Shown: piece after piece, positions 1-12,527 of the stretch
Layout of the letters: each line of letters starts with the position of its first letter
How positions within the stretch are numbered: position 1 is the first letter of the stretch
DNA from: Sipunculus nudus
Lineage: Eukaryota > Annelida > Sipuncula > Golfingiida > Sipunculidae
DNA: 64,000 bases
Direction: 5' to 3'
Assembly: GCA_026874595.1 (NCBI GenBank)
Contig: CM049322.1
Span: forward strand, 38,419,340 to 38,483,339
Program-made: the position numbers and the translations under genes
Notes under the pieces: model-generated
The model's database searches: none
Seen by the model: the letters and a program-made list of their open reading frames with translations, nothing else
Told to the model about the DNA's origin: nothing

Positions 1-8
1 CTCTCTCG

Positions 9-563
9 GTGTCTATATCTTCTCTATTTGTCTGTCTCTCTGTCTCTCTGTCTGTCTGTCTGCCTCACTCTCCCCTCCTCTATATGTCTCGGTCTCTCTC
101 AGTGTTTATATCTTCTCTATTTGTCTCTCTCTCTCTCTCTCCCTCTCTCTGTCTCTCTCTCTCTGTCTCTCTTCCTTTCTGTGTGTCTCTCCCTCCCCTC
201 CTCTATATGTCTCGGTCTCTCTCGGTGTCTATATCTTCTCTATTTGTCTGTCTCTCTGTCTCTCTGTCTGTCTGTCTGCCTCTCTCTCCCCTCCTCTATA
301 TGTCTCGGTCTCTCTCAGTGTTTATATCTTCTCTATTTGTCTCTCTCTCTCTCTCTCCCTCTCTCTGTCTCTCTCTCTCTGTCTCTCTTCCTTTCTGTGT
401 GTCTCTCCCTCCCCTCCTCTATATGTCTCGGTCTCTCTCGGTGTCTATATCTTCTCTATTTGTCTGTCTCTCTGTCTCTCTGTCTGTCTGTCTGCCTCTC
501 TCTCCCCTCCTCTATATGTCTCGGTCTCTCTCAGTGTTTATATCTTCTCTATTTGTCTCTCTC

Positions 564-595
<32 letters not shown>

Positions 596-656
596 TCTCT
601 CTTCCTTTCTGTGTGTCTCTCCCTCCCCTCCTCTATATGTCTCGGTCTCTCTCGGT
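9..656 (+). repeat. 216-bp dimeric higher-order repeat block
   Basis: Three consecutive dimers, each a 93-bp monomer (gtgtctatat...) followed by a 123-bp monomer that starts gtgtttatat and contains the cttcctttctgtgtgtctc segment. The same dimer organisation recurs at about 3,400-4,550 and 6,048-6,700, so it is a real higher-order unit and not chance spacing. Confidence 0.8.
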
Positions 657-1191
657 GTCTATATCTTCTCTATTTGTCTGTCTCTCTGTCTCTCTGTCTG
701 TCTGTCTGCCTCTCTCTCCCCTCCTCTATATGTCTCGGTCTCTCTCGGTGTCTATATCTTCTCTATTTGTCTGTCTCTCTGTCTCTCTCTGTCTGTCTGT
801 CTGCCTCTTTCTCCCATCCTCTATATGTCTCGGTCTCTCTAAGTGTCTATATCTTCTCTATTTGTCTGTCTCTCTGTCTGCCTCTCTCACCCCTCCTCTC
901 TATGTCTCGGTCTCTCTCGGTGTCTATATCTTCTCTATTTGTCTCTCTCTCTCTCCCTCTCCCTCTATCCCTCTCTCTCCCTCTATCTCTGTCTCTCTTC
1001 CTGTCTGTCTGCCTCTCTCTCCCCTCCTCTATATGTCTCGGTCTCTCTTGGTGTCTATATCTTCTCTATTTGTCTGTCTCTCTGTCTCTCTGCCTGTCTG
1101 TCTGCCTCTCTCTCACCTCCTCTATATGTCTCGGTCCCTCTCACTGTCTATATCTTCTCTATTTGTCTCTCTTTCTCTCCCTCTCTCTCTG

Positions 1192-1230
<39 letters not shown>

Positions 1231-1872
1231 GCCTGTCTGTCTGCCTCTCTCCCCCCTCCTCTATATGTCTCGGTCTCTCTCAGTGCCTATATCTTCTCTA
1301 TTTGTCTGTCTCTCTGTCTCTCTGTCTGTCTGTCTGCCACTCTCTCCCCTCCTCTATATGTCTCGGTCTCTCTAAATGTCTATATCTTCTATATTTGTCT
1401 GTCTCTCTGTCTCTCTGTCTGCCTCTTTCTCCCCTCCTCTATATGTCTCGGTCTCTGTAAATGTCTATATCTTCTCTATTTGTCTGTCTCTCTGTCTGTC
1501 TGTCTGCCTCTTTCTCCCCTCCTCTAAATGTCTCGGTCTCTCTAAGTGTCTATATCTTCTCTATTTGTCTGTCTCTCTGTCTGTCTGTCTGCCTCTCTCT
1601 CCCCTCCTCTATATGTCTCGGTCTCTCTCAGTGTCTATATCTTCTCTATTTGTCTCTCTCTCTCTCTCCCTCATTCTGTCTCTCTCTCTGTCTATCTTCC
1701 TTTCTGTGTGTCTCTCCGTCCCCTACTCTATATGTCTCGGTCTCTCTCGGTGTCTATATCTTCTCTATTTGTCTGTCTCTCTGTCTCTCTGTCTGTCTGT
1801 CTGCCTCTCTCTCCCCTCCTCTATATGTCTCGGTCTCTCTCAGTGTTTATATCTTCTCTATTTGTCTCTCTC

Positions 1873-1904
<32 letters not shown>

Positions 1905-3950
1905 TCTCTCTTCCTTTCTGTGTGTCTCTCCCTCCCCTCCTCTATATGTCTCGGTCTCTCTCGGTGTCTATATCTTCTCTATTTGTCTGTCTCTCTGTCT
2001 CTCTGTCTCTCTGTCTGTCTGTCTGCCTCTCTCTCCCCTCCTCTATATGTCTCGGTCTCTCTCGGTGTCTATATCTTCTCTATTTGTCTGTCTCTCTGTC
2101 TCTCTCTGTCTGTCTGTCTGCCTCTTTCTCCCATCCTCTATATGTCACGGTCTCTCTAAGTGTCTATATCTTCTCTATTTGTCTGTCTCTCTGTCTGCCT
2201 CTCTCACCCCTCCTCTATATGTCTCGGTCTCTCTCGGTGTCTATATCTTCTCTATTTGTCTGTCTCTCTGTCTCTCTTTGTCTGTCTGTCTGCCTCTTTC
2301 TCCCATCCTCTATATGTCTCGGTCTCTCTAAGTGTCTATATCTTCTCTATTTGTCTGTCTCTCTGTCTGCCTCTCTCATCCCTCCTCTATATGTCTCGGT
2401 CTCTCTCGGTGTCTATATCTTCTCTATTTGTCTGTCTCTCTGTCTCTCTGTCTGTCTGTCTGCCTCTCTCTCCCCTCCTCTATATGTCTCGGTCTCTCTA
2501 AGTGTCTATATCTTCTCTATTTGTCTGTCTCTCTGTCTGCCTCTCTCACCCCTCCTCTGTATGTCTCGGTCTCTCTCGGTGTCTATATCTTCTCTATTTG
2601 TCTGTCTCTCTGTCTCTCTGTCTGTCTGTCTGCCTCTCTCTCCCCTCCTCTATATGTCTCGGTCTCTCTCGGTGTCTATATCTTCTCTATTTGTCTGTCT
2701 CTCTGTCTCTCTGTCTGTCTGTCTGCCTCTCTCTCCCCTCCTCTATATGTCTCGGTCTCTCTAAATGTCTATATCTTCTCTATTTGTCTCTCTCTTTCCC
2801 TCTCCCTCTATCCCTCTCTCTCTCTCTGTCTCTATTCCTGTCTGTCTGCCTCTCTCTCCCCTCCTCTATATGTCTCGGTCTCTCTCGGTGTCTATATCTT
2901 GTCTATTTGTCTGTCTCTCTGTCTCTCTCTGTCTGTCTGTCTGCCTCTTTCTCCCATCCTCTATATGTCTCGGTCTCTCTAAGTGTCTATATCTTCTCTA
3001 TTTGTCTGTCTCTCTGTCTGCCTCTCTCACCCCTCCTCTATATGTCTCGGTCTCTCTCGGTGTCTATATCTTCTCTATATGTCTGTCTCTCTGTCTCTCT
3101 GTCTCTCTGTCTCTCCCCTCCTCTATATGTCTCGGTCTCTCTAAGTGTCTATATCTTCTCTATTTGTCTGTCTCTCTGTCTGCCTCTCTCACCCCTCCTC
3201 TATATGTCTCGGTCTCTCTCGGTGTATATCTTCTCTATTTGTCTGTCTCTCTGTCTCTCTGTCTGTCTGTCTGCCTCTCTCTCCTCTCCTCTATATGTCT
3301 CGGTCTCTCTAAGTGTCTATATCTTCTCTATATGTCTGTCTCGCTGTCTGTCTGTCTGCCTCTCTCTCCCCTCCTCTATATGTCTCGGTCTCTCTCGGTG
3401 TCTATATCTTCTCTATTTGTCTGTCTCTCTGTCTCTCTGTCTGTCTGTCTGCCTCTCTCTCCCCTCCTCTATATGTCTCGGTCTCTCTCAGTGTTTATAT
3501 CTTCTCTATTTGTCTCTCTCTCTCTCTCCCTCTCTCTGTCTCTCTCTCTCTGTCTCTCTTCCTTTCTGTGTGTCTCTCCCTCCCCTCCTCTATATGTCTC
3601 GGTCTCTCTCGGTGTCTATATCTTCTCTATTTGTCTGTCTCTCTGTCTCTCTGTCTGTCTGTCTGCCTCTCACTCCCCTCCTCTATATGTCTCGGTCTCT
3701 CTCAGTGTTTATATCTTCTCTATTTGTCTCTCTCTCTCTCTCTCCCTCTCTCTGTCTCTCTCTCTCTGTCTCTCTTCCTTTCTGTGTGTCTCTCCCTCCC
3801 CTCCTCTATATGTCTCGGTCTCTCTCGGTGTCTATATCTTCTCTATTTGTCTGTCTCTCTGTCTCTCTGTCTGTCTGTCTGCCTCTCTCTCCCCTCCTCT
3901 ATATGTCTCGGTCTCTCTCAGTGTTTATATCTTCTCTATTTGTCTCTCTC

Positions 3951-3997
<47 letters not shown>

Positions 3998-4759
3998 TCC
4001 TTTCTGTGTGTCTCTCCCTCCCCTCCTCTATATGTCTCGGTCTCTCTCGGTGTCTATATCTTCTCTATTTGTCTGTCTCTCTGTCTCTCTGTCTGTCTGT
4101 CTGCCTCTCTCTCCCCTCCTCTATATGTCTCGGTCTCTCTCGGTGTCTATATCTTCTCTATTTGTCTGTCTCTCTGTCTCTCTGTCTGTCTGTCTGCCTC
4201 TCTCTCCCCTCCTCTATATGTCTCGGTCTCTCTCAGTGTTTATATCTTCTCTATTTGTCTCTCTCTCTCCCTCTCTCTGTCTCTCTCTCTCTGTCTCTCT
4301 TCCTTTCTGTGTGTCTCTCCCTCCCCTCCTCTATATGTCTCGGTCTCTCTCGGTGTCTATATCTTCTCTATTTGTCTGTCTCTCTGTCTCTCTGTCTGTC
4401 TGTCTGCCTCTCTCTCCCCTCCTCTATATGTCTCGGTCTCTCTCAGTGTTTATATCTTCTCTATTTGTCTCTCTCTCTCTCTCTCCCTCTCTCTCTCTCT
4501 CTCTGTCTCTCTTCCTTTCTGTGTGTCTCTCCCTCCCCTCCTCTATATGTCTCGGTCTCTCTCGGTGTCTATATCTTCTCTATTTGTCTGTCTCTCTGTC
4601 TCTCTGTCTCTCTGTCTGTCTGTCTGCCTCTCTCTCCCCTCCTCTATATGTCTCGGTCTCTCTCGGTGTCTATATCTTCTCTATTTGTCTGTCTCTCTGT
4701 CTCTCTCTGTCTGTCTGTCTGCCTCTTTCTCCCATCCTCTATATGTCACGGTCTCTCTA

Positions 4760-4996
4760 AGTGTCTATATCTTCTCTATTTGTCTGTCTCTCTGTCTGCC
4801 TCTCTCACCCCTCCTCTATATGTCTCGGTCTCTCTCGGTGTCTATATCTTCTCTATTTGTCTCTCTCTCTCTCCCTCTCCCTCTATCCCTCTCTCTCCCT
4901 CTATCTCTGTCTCTCTTCCTGTCTGTCTGCCTCTCTCTCCCCTCCTCTATATGTCTCGGTCTCTCTCAGTGTTTATATCTTCTCTATTTGTCTCTC

Positions 4997-5029
<33 letters not shown>

Positions 5030-5454
5030 GTCTCTCTTCCTTTCTGTGTGTCTCTCCCTCCCCTCCTCTATATGTCTCGGTCTCTCTCAGTGTCTATATC
5101 TTCTCTATTTGTCTGTCTCTCTGTCTCTCTTTCTGTCTGTCTGCCTCTTTCTCCCATCCTCTATATGTCTCGGTCTCTCTCAGTGTCTATATCTTCTCTA
5201 TTTGTCTCTCTCTCTCTCCCTCTCCCTCTATCCCTCTCTCTCCCTCTATCTCTGTCTCTCTTCCTGTCTGTCTGCCTCTCTCTCCCCTCCTCTATATGTC
5301 TCGGTCTCTCTTGGTGTCTATATCTTCTCTATTTGTCTGTCTCTCTGTCTCTCTGCCTGTCTGTCTGCCTCTCTCTCACCTCCTCTATATGTCTCGGTCC
5401 CTCTCACTGTCTATATCTTCTCTATTTGTCTCTCTTTCTCTCCCTCTCTCTCTG

Positions 5455-5523
<69 letters not shown>

Positions 5524-6040
5524 GCCTGTCTGTCTGCCTCTCTCCCCCCCTCCTCTATATGTCTCGGTCTCTCTCAGTGTCTATATCTTCTCTATTTGTC
5601 TGTCTCTCTGTCTCTCTGTCTGTCTGTCTGCCACTCTCTCCCCTCCTCTATATGTCTCGGTCTCTCTAAATGTCTATATCTTCTATATTTGTCTGTCTCT
5701 CTGTCTCTCTGTCTGCCTCTTTCTCCCCTCCTCTATATGTCTCGGTCTCTGTAAATGTCTATATCTTCTCTATTTGTCTGTCTCTCTGTCTGTCTGTCTG
5801 CCTCTTTCTCCCCTCCTCTAAATGTCTCGGTCTCTCTAAGTGTCTATATCTTCTCTATTTGTCTGTCTCTCTGTCTGTCTGTCTGCCTCTCTCTCCCCTC
5901 CTCTATATGTCTCGGTCTCTCTCAGTGTCTATATCTTCTCTATTTGTCTCTCTCTCTCTCTCTCCCTCATTCTGTCTCTCTCTCTCTGTCTCTCTTCCTT
6001 TCTGTGTGTCTCTCCGTCCTCTACTCTATATGTCTCGGTC
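4760..6040 (+). repeat. Third, partial copy of the higher-order segment
   Basis: This stretch carries the same ordered rare variants as 843-1,750 and 6,898-7,790: the (ccctctccctctatccctc) unit, the ggtccctctcactgtc unit, the long (TC)n unit, ctaaatgtctatatcttctatatttg at 5,668 and gtctctgtaaatg at 5,750. It contains extra monomers between 4,940 and 5,280 not present in the other two copies, so the offset changes from 3,918 to 4,294 across it. Confidence 0.7.
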
Positions 6041-6604
6041 TCTCTCGGTGTCTATATCTTCTCTATTTGTCTGTCTCTCTGTCTCTCTGTCTGTCTGTCT
6101 GCCTCTCTCTCCCCTCCTCTATATGTCTCGGTCTCTCTCAGTGTTTATATCTTCTCTATTTGTCTCTCTCTCTCTCTCTCCCTCTCTCTGTCTCTCTCTC
6201 TCTGTCTCTCTTCCTTTCTGTGTGTCTCTCCCTCCCCTCCTCTATATGTCTCGGTCTCTCTCGGTGTCTATATCTTCTCTATTTGTCTGTCTCTCTGTCT
6301 CTCTGTCTGTCTGTCTGCCTCTCTCTCCCCTCCTCTATATGTCTCGGTCTCTCTCAGTGTTTATATCTTCTCTATTTGTCTCTCTCTCTCTCTCTCCCTC
6401 TCTCTGTCTCTCTCTCTCTGTCTCTCTTCCTTTCTGTGTGTCTCTCCCTCCCCTCCTCTATATGTCTCGGTCTCACTCGGTGTCTATATCTTCTCTATTT
6501 GTCTGTCTCTCTGTCTCTCTGTCTGTCTGTCTGCCTCTCTCTCCCCTCCTCTATATGTCTCGGTCTCTCTCAGTGTTTATATCTTCTCTATTTGTCTCTC
6601 TCTC

Positions 6605-6637
<33 letters not shown>

Positions 6638-7246
6638 GTCTCTCTTCCTTTCTGTGTGTCTCTCCCTCCCCTCCTCTATATGTCTCGGTCTCTCTCGGTG
6701 TCTATATCTTCTCTATTTGTCTGTCTCTCTGTCTCTCTGTCTCTCTGTCTGTCTGTCTGCCTCTCTCTCCCCTCCTCTATATGTCTCGGTCTCTCTCGGT
6801 GTCTATATCTTCTCTATTTGTCTGTCTCTCTGTCTCTCTCTGTCTGTCTGTCTGTCTGCCTCTTTCTCCCATCCTCTATATGTCTCGGTCTCTCTAAGTG
6901 TCTATATCTTCTCTATTTGTCTGTCTCTCTGTCTGCCTCTCTCACCCCTCCTCTATATGTCTCGGTCTCTCTCGGTGTCTATATCTTCTCTATTTGTCTC
7001 TCTCTCTCTCCCTCTCCCTCTATCCCTCTCTCTCCCTCTATCTCTGTCTCTCTTCCTGTCTGTCTGCCTCTCTCTCCGCTCCTCTATATGTCTCGGTCTC
7101 TCTTGGTGTCTATATCTTCTCTATTTGTCTGTCTCTCTGTCTCTCTGCCTGTCTGTCTGCCTCTCTCTCACCTCCTCTATATGTCTCGGTCCCTCTCACT
7201 GTCTATATCTTCTCTATTTGTCTCTCTTTCTCTCCCTCTCTCTCTG

Positions 7247-7285
<39 letters not shown>

Positions 7286-7927
7286 GCCTGTCTGTCTGCC
7301 TCTCTCCCCCCTCCTCTATATGTCTCGGTCTCTCTCAGTGTCTATATCTTCTCTATTTGTCTGTCTCTCTGTCTCTCTGTCTGTCTGTCTGCAACTCTCT
7401 CCCCTCCTCTATATGTCTCGGTCTCTCTAAATGTCTATATCTTCTATATTTGTCTGTCTCTCTGTCTCTCTGTCTGCCTCTTTCTCCCCTCCTCTATATG
7501 TCTCGGTCTCTGTAAAAGTCTATATCTTCTCTATTTGTCTGTCTCTCTGTCTGTCTGTCTGCCTCTTTCTCCCCTCCTCTAAATGTCTCGGTCTCTCTAA
7601 GTGTCTATATCTTCTCTATTTGTCTGTCTCTCTGTCTGTCTGTCTGCCTCTCTCTCCCCTCCTCTATATGTCTCGGTCTCTCTCAGTGTCTATATCTTCT
7701 CTATTTGTCTCTCTCTCTCTCTCCCTCATTCTGTCTCTCTCTCTCTGTCTATCTTCCTTTCTGTGTGTCTCTCCGTCCCCTACTCTATATGTCTCGGTCT
7801 CTCTCGGTGTCTATATCTTCTCTATTTGTCTGTCTCTCTGTCTCTCTGTCTGTCTGTCTGCCTCTCTCTCCCCTCCTCTATATGTCTCGGTCTCTCTCAG
7901 TGTTTATATCTTCTCTATTTGTCTCTC

Positions 7928-7974
<47 letters not shown>

Positions 7975-9458
7975 TCCTTTCTGTGTGTCTCTCCCTCCCC
8001 TCCTCTATATGTCTCGGTCTCTCTCGGTGTCTATATCTTCTCTATTTGTCTGTCTCTCTGTCTCTCTGTCTCTCTGTCTGTCTGTCTGCCTCTCTCTCCC
8101 CTCCTCTATATGTCTCGGTCTCTCTCGGTGTCTATATCTTCTCTATTTGTCTGTCTCTCTGTCTCTCTCTGTCTGTCTGTCTGCCTCTTTCTCCCATCCT
8201 CTATATGTCACGGTCTCTCTAAGTGTCTATATCTTCTCTATTTGTCTGTCTCTCTGTCTGCCTCTCTCACCCCTCCTCTATATGTCTCGGTCTCTCTCGG
8301 TGTCTATATCTTCTCTATTTGTCTGTCTCTCTGTCTCTCTTTGTCTGTCTGTCTGCCTCTTTCTCCCATCCTCTATATGTCTCGGTCTCTCTAAGTGTCT
8401 ATATCTTCTCTATTTGTCTGTCTCTCTGTCTGCCTCTCTCATCCCTCCTCTATATGTCTCGGTCTCTCTCGGTGTCTATATCTTCTCTATTTGTCTGTCT
8501 CTCTGTCTCTCTGTCTGTCTGTCTGCCTCTCTCTCCCCTCCTCTATATGTCTCGGTCTCTCTAAGTGTCTATATCTTCTCTATTTGTCTGTCTCTCTGTC
8601 TGCCTCTCTCACCCCTCCTCTGTATGTCTCGGTCTCTCTCGGTGTCTATATCTTCTCTATTTGTCTGTCTCTCTGTCTCTCTGTCTCTCTGTCTGTCTGT
8701 CTGCCTCTCTCTCCCCTCCTCTATATGTCTCGGTCTCTCTAAATGTCTATATCTTCTCTATTTGTCTCTCTCTTTCCCTCTCCCTCTATCCCTCTCTCTC
8801 TCTCTGTCTCTCTTCCTGTCTGTCTGCCTCTCTCTCCCCTCCTCTATATGTCTCGGTCTCTCTCGGTGTCTATATCTTCTCTATTTGTCTGTCTCTCTGT
8901 CTCTCTCTGTCTGTCTGTCTGCCTCTTTCTCCCATCCTCTATATGTCTCGGTCTCTCTAAGTGTCTATATCTTCTCTATTTGTCTGTCTCTCTGTCTGCC
9001 TCTCTCACCCCTCCTCTATATGTCTCGGTCTCTCTCGGTGTCTATATCTTCTCTATATGTCTGTCTCTCTGTCTCTCTGTCTCTCTGTCTCTCCCAACCT
9101 CTATATGTCTCGGTCTCTCTAAGTGTCTATATCTTCTCTATTTGTCTGTCTCTCTGTCTGCCTCTCTCACCCCTCCTCTATATGTCTCGGTCTCTCTCGG
9201 TGTATATCTTCTCTATTTGTCTGTCTCTCTGTCTCTCTGTCTGTCTGTCTGCCTCTCTCTCCTCTCCTCTATATGTCTCGGTCTCTCTAAGTGTCTATAT
9301 CTTCTCTATATGTCTGTCTCGCTGTCTGTCTGTCTGCCTCTCTCTCCCCTCCTCTATATGTCTCGGTCTCTCTCGGTGTCTATATCTTCTCTATTTGTCT
9401 GTCTCTCTGTCTCTCTGTCTGTCTGTCTGCCTCTCTCTCCCCTCCTCTATATGTCTCG
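6040..9458 (+). repeat. Large intra-array duplication of segment 1-3,480
   Basis: Marker variants recur at a nearly constant offset. Monomer starts 9, 102, 225, 318 and 441 match 6,048, 6,141, 6,264, 6,357 and 6,480 (offset 6,039). Markers at 843, 1,376 and 1,546 match 6,898, 7,431 and 7,601 (offset 6,055). Those at 2,160, 2,332 and 2,502 match 8,223, 8,395 and 8,565 (offset 6,063). Those at 2,765 and 3,313 match 8,743 and 9,291 (offset 5,978). The last step is an 85-bp change, the loss or gain of one monomer. Rare variants such as gtctctgtaaa (1,453 / 7,507) and ctccgtcccctactc (1,713 / 7,772) are shared. The source may extend left of the window. Confidence 0.8.
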
Positions 9459-10455
9459 GTCTCTCTCGGTGTCTATATCTTCTCTATTTGTCTGTCTCTC
9501 TGTCTCTCTCTGTCTGTCTGTCTGCCTCTTTCTCCCATCCTCTATATGTCTCGGTCTCTCTAAGTGTCTATATCTTCTCTATTTGTCTGTCTCTCTGTCT
9601 GCCTCTCTCACCCCTCCTCTATATGTCTCGGTCTCTCTCGGTGTCTATATCTTCTCTATTTGTCTGTCTCTCTGTCTCTCTGTCTCTCTGTCTGCCTCTC
9701 TCTCCTCTCCTCTATATGTCTCGGTCTCTCTAAGTGTCTATATCTTCTCTATTTGTCTGTCTCGCTGTCTGTCTGTCTGCCTCTCTCTCCCCTCCTCTAT
9801 ATGTCTCGGTCTCTCTCGGTGTCTATATCTTCTCTATTTGTCTGTCTCTCTGTCTCTCTGTCTGTCTGTCTGCCTCTCTCTCCCCTCCTTTATATGTCTC
9901 GGTCTCTCTCGGTGTCTATATCTTCTCTATTTGTCTGTCTCTCTGTCTCTCTCTGTCTGTCTGTCTGCCTCTTTCTCCCATCCTCTATATGTCTCGGTCT
10001 CTCTAAGTGTCTATATCTTCTCTATTTGTCTGTCTCTCTGTCTGCCTCTCTCACCCCTCCTCTATATGTCTCGGTCTCTCTCGGTGTCTATATCTTCTCT
10101 ATTTGTCTGTCTCGCTGTCTGTCTGTCTGCCTCTCTCTCCCCTCCTCTATATGTCTCGGTCTCTCTCGGTGTCTATATCTTCTCTATTTGTCTGTCTCTC
10201 TGTCTCTCTGTCTGTCTGTCTGCCTCTCTCTCCCCTCCTTTATATGTCTCGGTCTCTCTCGGTGTCTATATCTTCTCTATTTGTCTGTCTCTCTGACTCT
10301 CTCTGTCTGTCTGTCTGCCTCTTTCTCCCATCCTCTATATGTCTCGGTCTCTCTAAGTGTCTATATCTTCTCTATTTGTCTGTCTCTCTGTCTGCCTCTC
10401 TCACCCCTCCTCTATATGTCTCGGTCTCTCTCGGTGTCTATATCTTCTCTATTTG

Positions 10456-10488
<33 letters not shown>

Positions 10489-10594
10489 GTCCCTCTCTCT
10501 CTCTCTCTCTCTGTCTCTCTGCTTGTCTGTCTGCCTCTCTCTCCCCTCCTCTATATGTCTCGGTCTCTCTCGGTGTCTTTATCTTCTCTATTTG

Positions 10595-10629
<35 letters not shown>

Positions 10630-12145
10630 GTCCCTCTCTCTCTCTCTCTCTCTCTGTCTCTCTGCTTGTCTGTCTGCCTCTCTCTCCCCTCCTCTATATG
10701 TCTCGGTCTCTCTCGGTGTCTATATCTTCTCTATTTGTCTGTCTCTCTGTCTCTCTCTGTCTGTCTGTCTGCCTCTTTCTCCCATCCTCTATATGTCTCG
10801 GTCTCTCTAAGTGTCTATTTCTTCTCTATTTGTCTGTCTCTCTGTCTGCCTCTCTCACCCCTCCTCTATATGTCTCGGTCTCTCTCGGTGTCTATATCTT
10901 CTCTATTTGTCTGTCTCTCTGTCTCTCTGTCTGTCTGTCTGCCTCTCTCTCCCCTCCTCTATATGTCTCGGTCTCTCTAAGTGTCTATATCTTCTCTATT
11001 TGTCTGTCTCTCTGTCTGCCTCTCTCACCCCTCCTCTATATGTCTCGGTCTCTCTCGGTGTCTATATCTTCTCTATTTGTCTGTCTCTCTGTCTCTCTGT
11101 CTGTCTGTCTGCCTCTCTCTCCCCTCCTCTATATGTCTCGGTCTCTCTAAGTGTCTATATCTTCTCTATTTGTCTGTCTCGCTGTCTGTCTGTCTCCCTC
11201 TCTCTCCCCTCCTCTATATGTCTCGGTCTCTCTCGGTGTCTATATCTTCTCTATTTGTCTGTCTCTCTGTCTCTCTGTCTGTCTGTCTGCCTCTCTCTCC
11301 CCTCCTTTATATGTCTCGGTCTCTCTCGGTGTCTATATCTTCTCTATTTGTCTGTCTCTCTGTCTCTCTGTCTCTCTGTCTGCCTCTCTCACCCCTCCTC
11401 TATATGTCTCGGTCTCTGTCGGTGTCAATCTCTTCTCTATTTGTCTGTCTATCTCTCTCTCTGTCTGTCTGTCTGCCTCTCTCTCCCCTCCTCTATATGT
11501 CTCGGTCTCTCTAAGTGTCTATATCTTCTCTATTAGTCTGTCTCTCTGTCTGTCTGTCTGCCTCTCTCTCTCCTCCTATATATGTCTCGGTCTCTCTCAG
11601 TGTCTATATCTTTTCTATCAGTCTGTCTCTCTGTCTGTCTGCCTCTCTCTTCCCTCCTCTATATGTCTCGGTCTCTGTCGGTGTCAATCTCTTCTCTATT
11701 TGTCTGTCTATCTCTCTCTCTGTCTGTCTGTCTGCCTCTCTCTCCCCTCCTCTATATGTCTCGGTCTCTCTCGGTGTCAATCTCTTCTCTATTTGTCTGT
11801 CTCTCTGTCTCTCTGTCTGTCTGTCTGCCTCTCTCTCCCCTCCTCTATATGTCTCGGTCTCTCTAAGTGTCTATATCTTCTCTATAAGTCTGTCTCTCTG
11901 TCTCTCTGTCTGCCTCTCTCTCTCCTCCTATAACGTGTCTCGGTCTCTTTCAGTGTCTATATCTTTTTTATTAGGCTGTCTCTCTGTCTGTCTGTCTGCA
12001 TCTCTCTCCCCTCCTCTATATGTCTCGGTCTCTCTCAGTGTCTATATCTTCTATATTAGTCTGTCGCTCTCGCTTTTCTGTTACCTTTTCATTCCAAGTG
12101 CACTCCTTCAGTTTAAATGTGTGTGTCTGTCTGTCTCCTTCTCTC

Positions 12146-12209
<64 letters not shown>

Positions 12210-12527
12210 GCTCTCTCTGTCGCTCTCTCAGTGTCTATATCACCTGGTGCATGTATATATTTGTGTGTTTCTGTTTTTCTCTCTTCTGTCTCCGTCTCAT
12301 TCCAAGTGACTTCTATTTTAGTTTACGCACGTCTCTCACTCTCTCACTCTCTCTTCTAAGTCTCTCTTTCTTTTTGTATGTCTGCCTCTCCCCCTCCCTC
12401 GCTCCCTCCCCCTCTCTCTCTATCTCTATCTCTCTTTTTCTCCATCTCTCTCCCCTCAATCCTCAATCACTCTGTCATTCTCTGCTGGAATGTTTATAAT
12501 AAAGTTTTTCTTTCTTTCTGTATATAT

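Larger units (their letters stand above)
1..12490 (+). repeat. Pyrimidine-rich satellite array with variable monomers
   Basis: About 12.5 kb of head-to-tail units. Each contains a CTATATCTTCTCTATTTGTCT block, a variable (TC/TG)n tract, then CCCCTCCTCTATATGTCTCGGTCTCTCT. Monomer starts (gtgtct/gtgttt) at 9, 102, 225, 318, 441 and 534 give alternating 93- and 123-bp spacings. Other units are 77-78 or 85 bp, so length varies in the TC/TG tract and by an added 'cttcctttctgtgtgtctctccct' type segment. The plus strand is almost purely pyrimidine apart from G in TG and CGG and a few A. The array starts before position 1. From about 11,400 rightward the units diverge (tattagtctg, gtgtcaatctc) and from about 12,060 only degenerate TC-rich sequence remains. 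It is non-coding satellite DNA, with no protein call made. Confidence 0.95.

Noticed and set aside
2765-5821. 1,018-codon open reading frame of Ser/Leu/Cys/Val repeats
   Set aside because: It lies wholly in the satellite. Equally long frames exist in the other two phases, there is no codon constraint, and monomer indels shift the frame freely.
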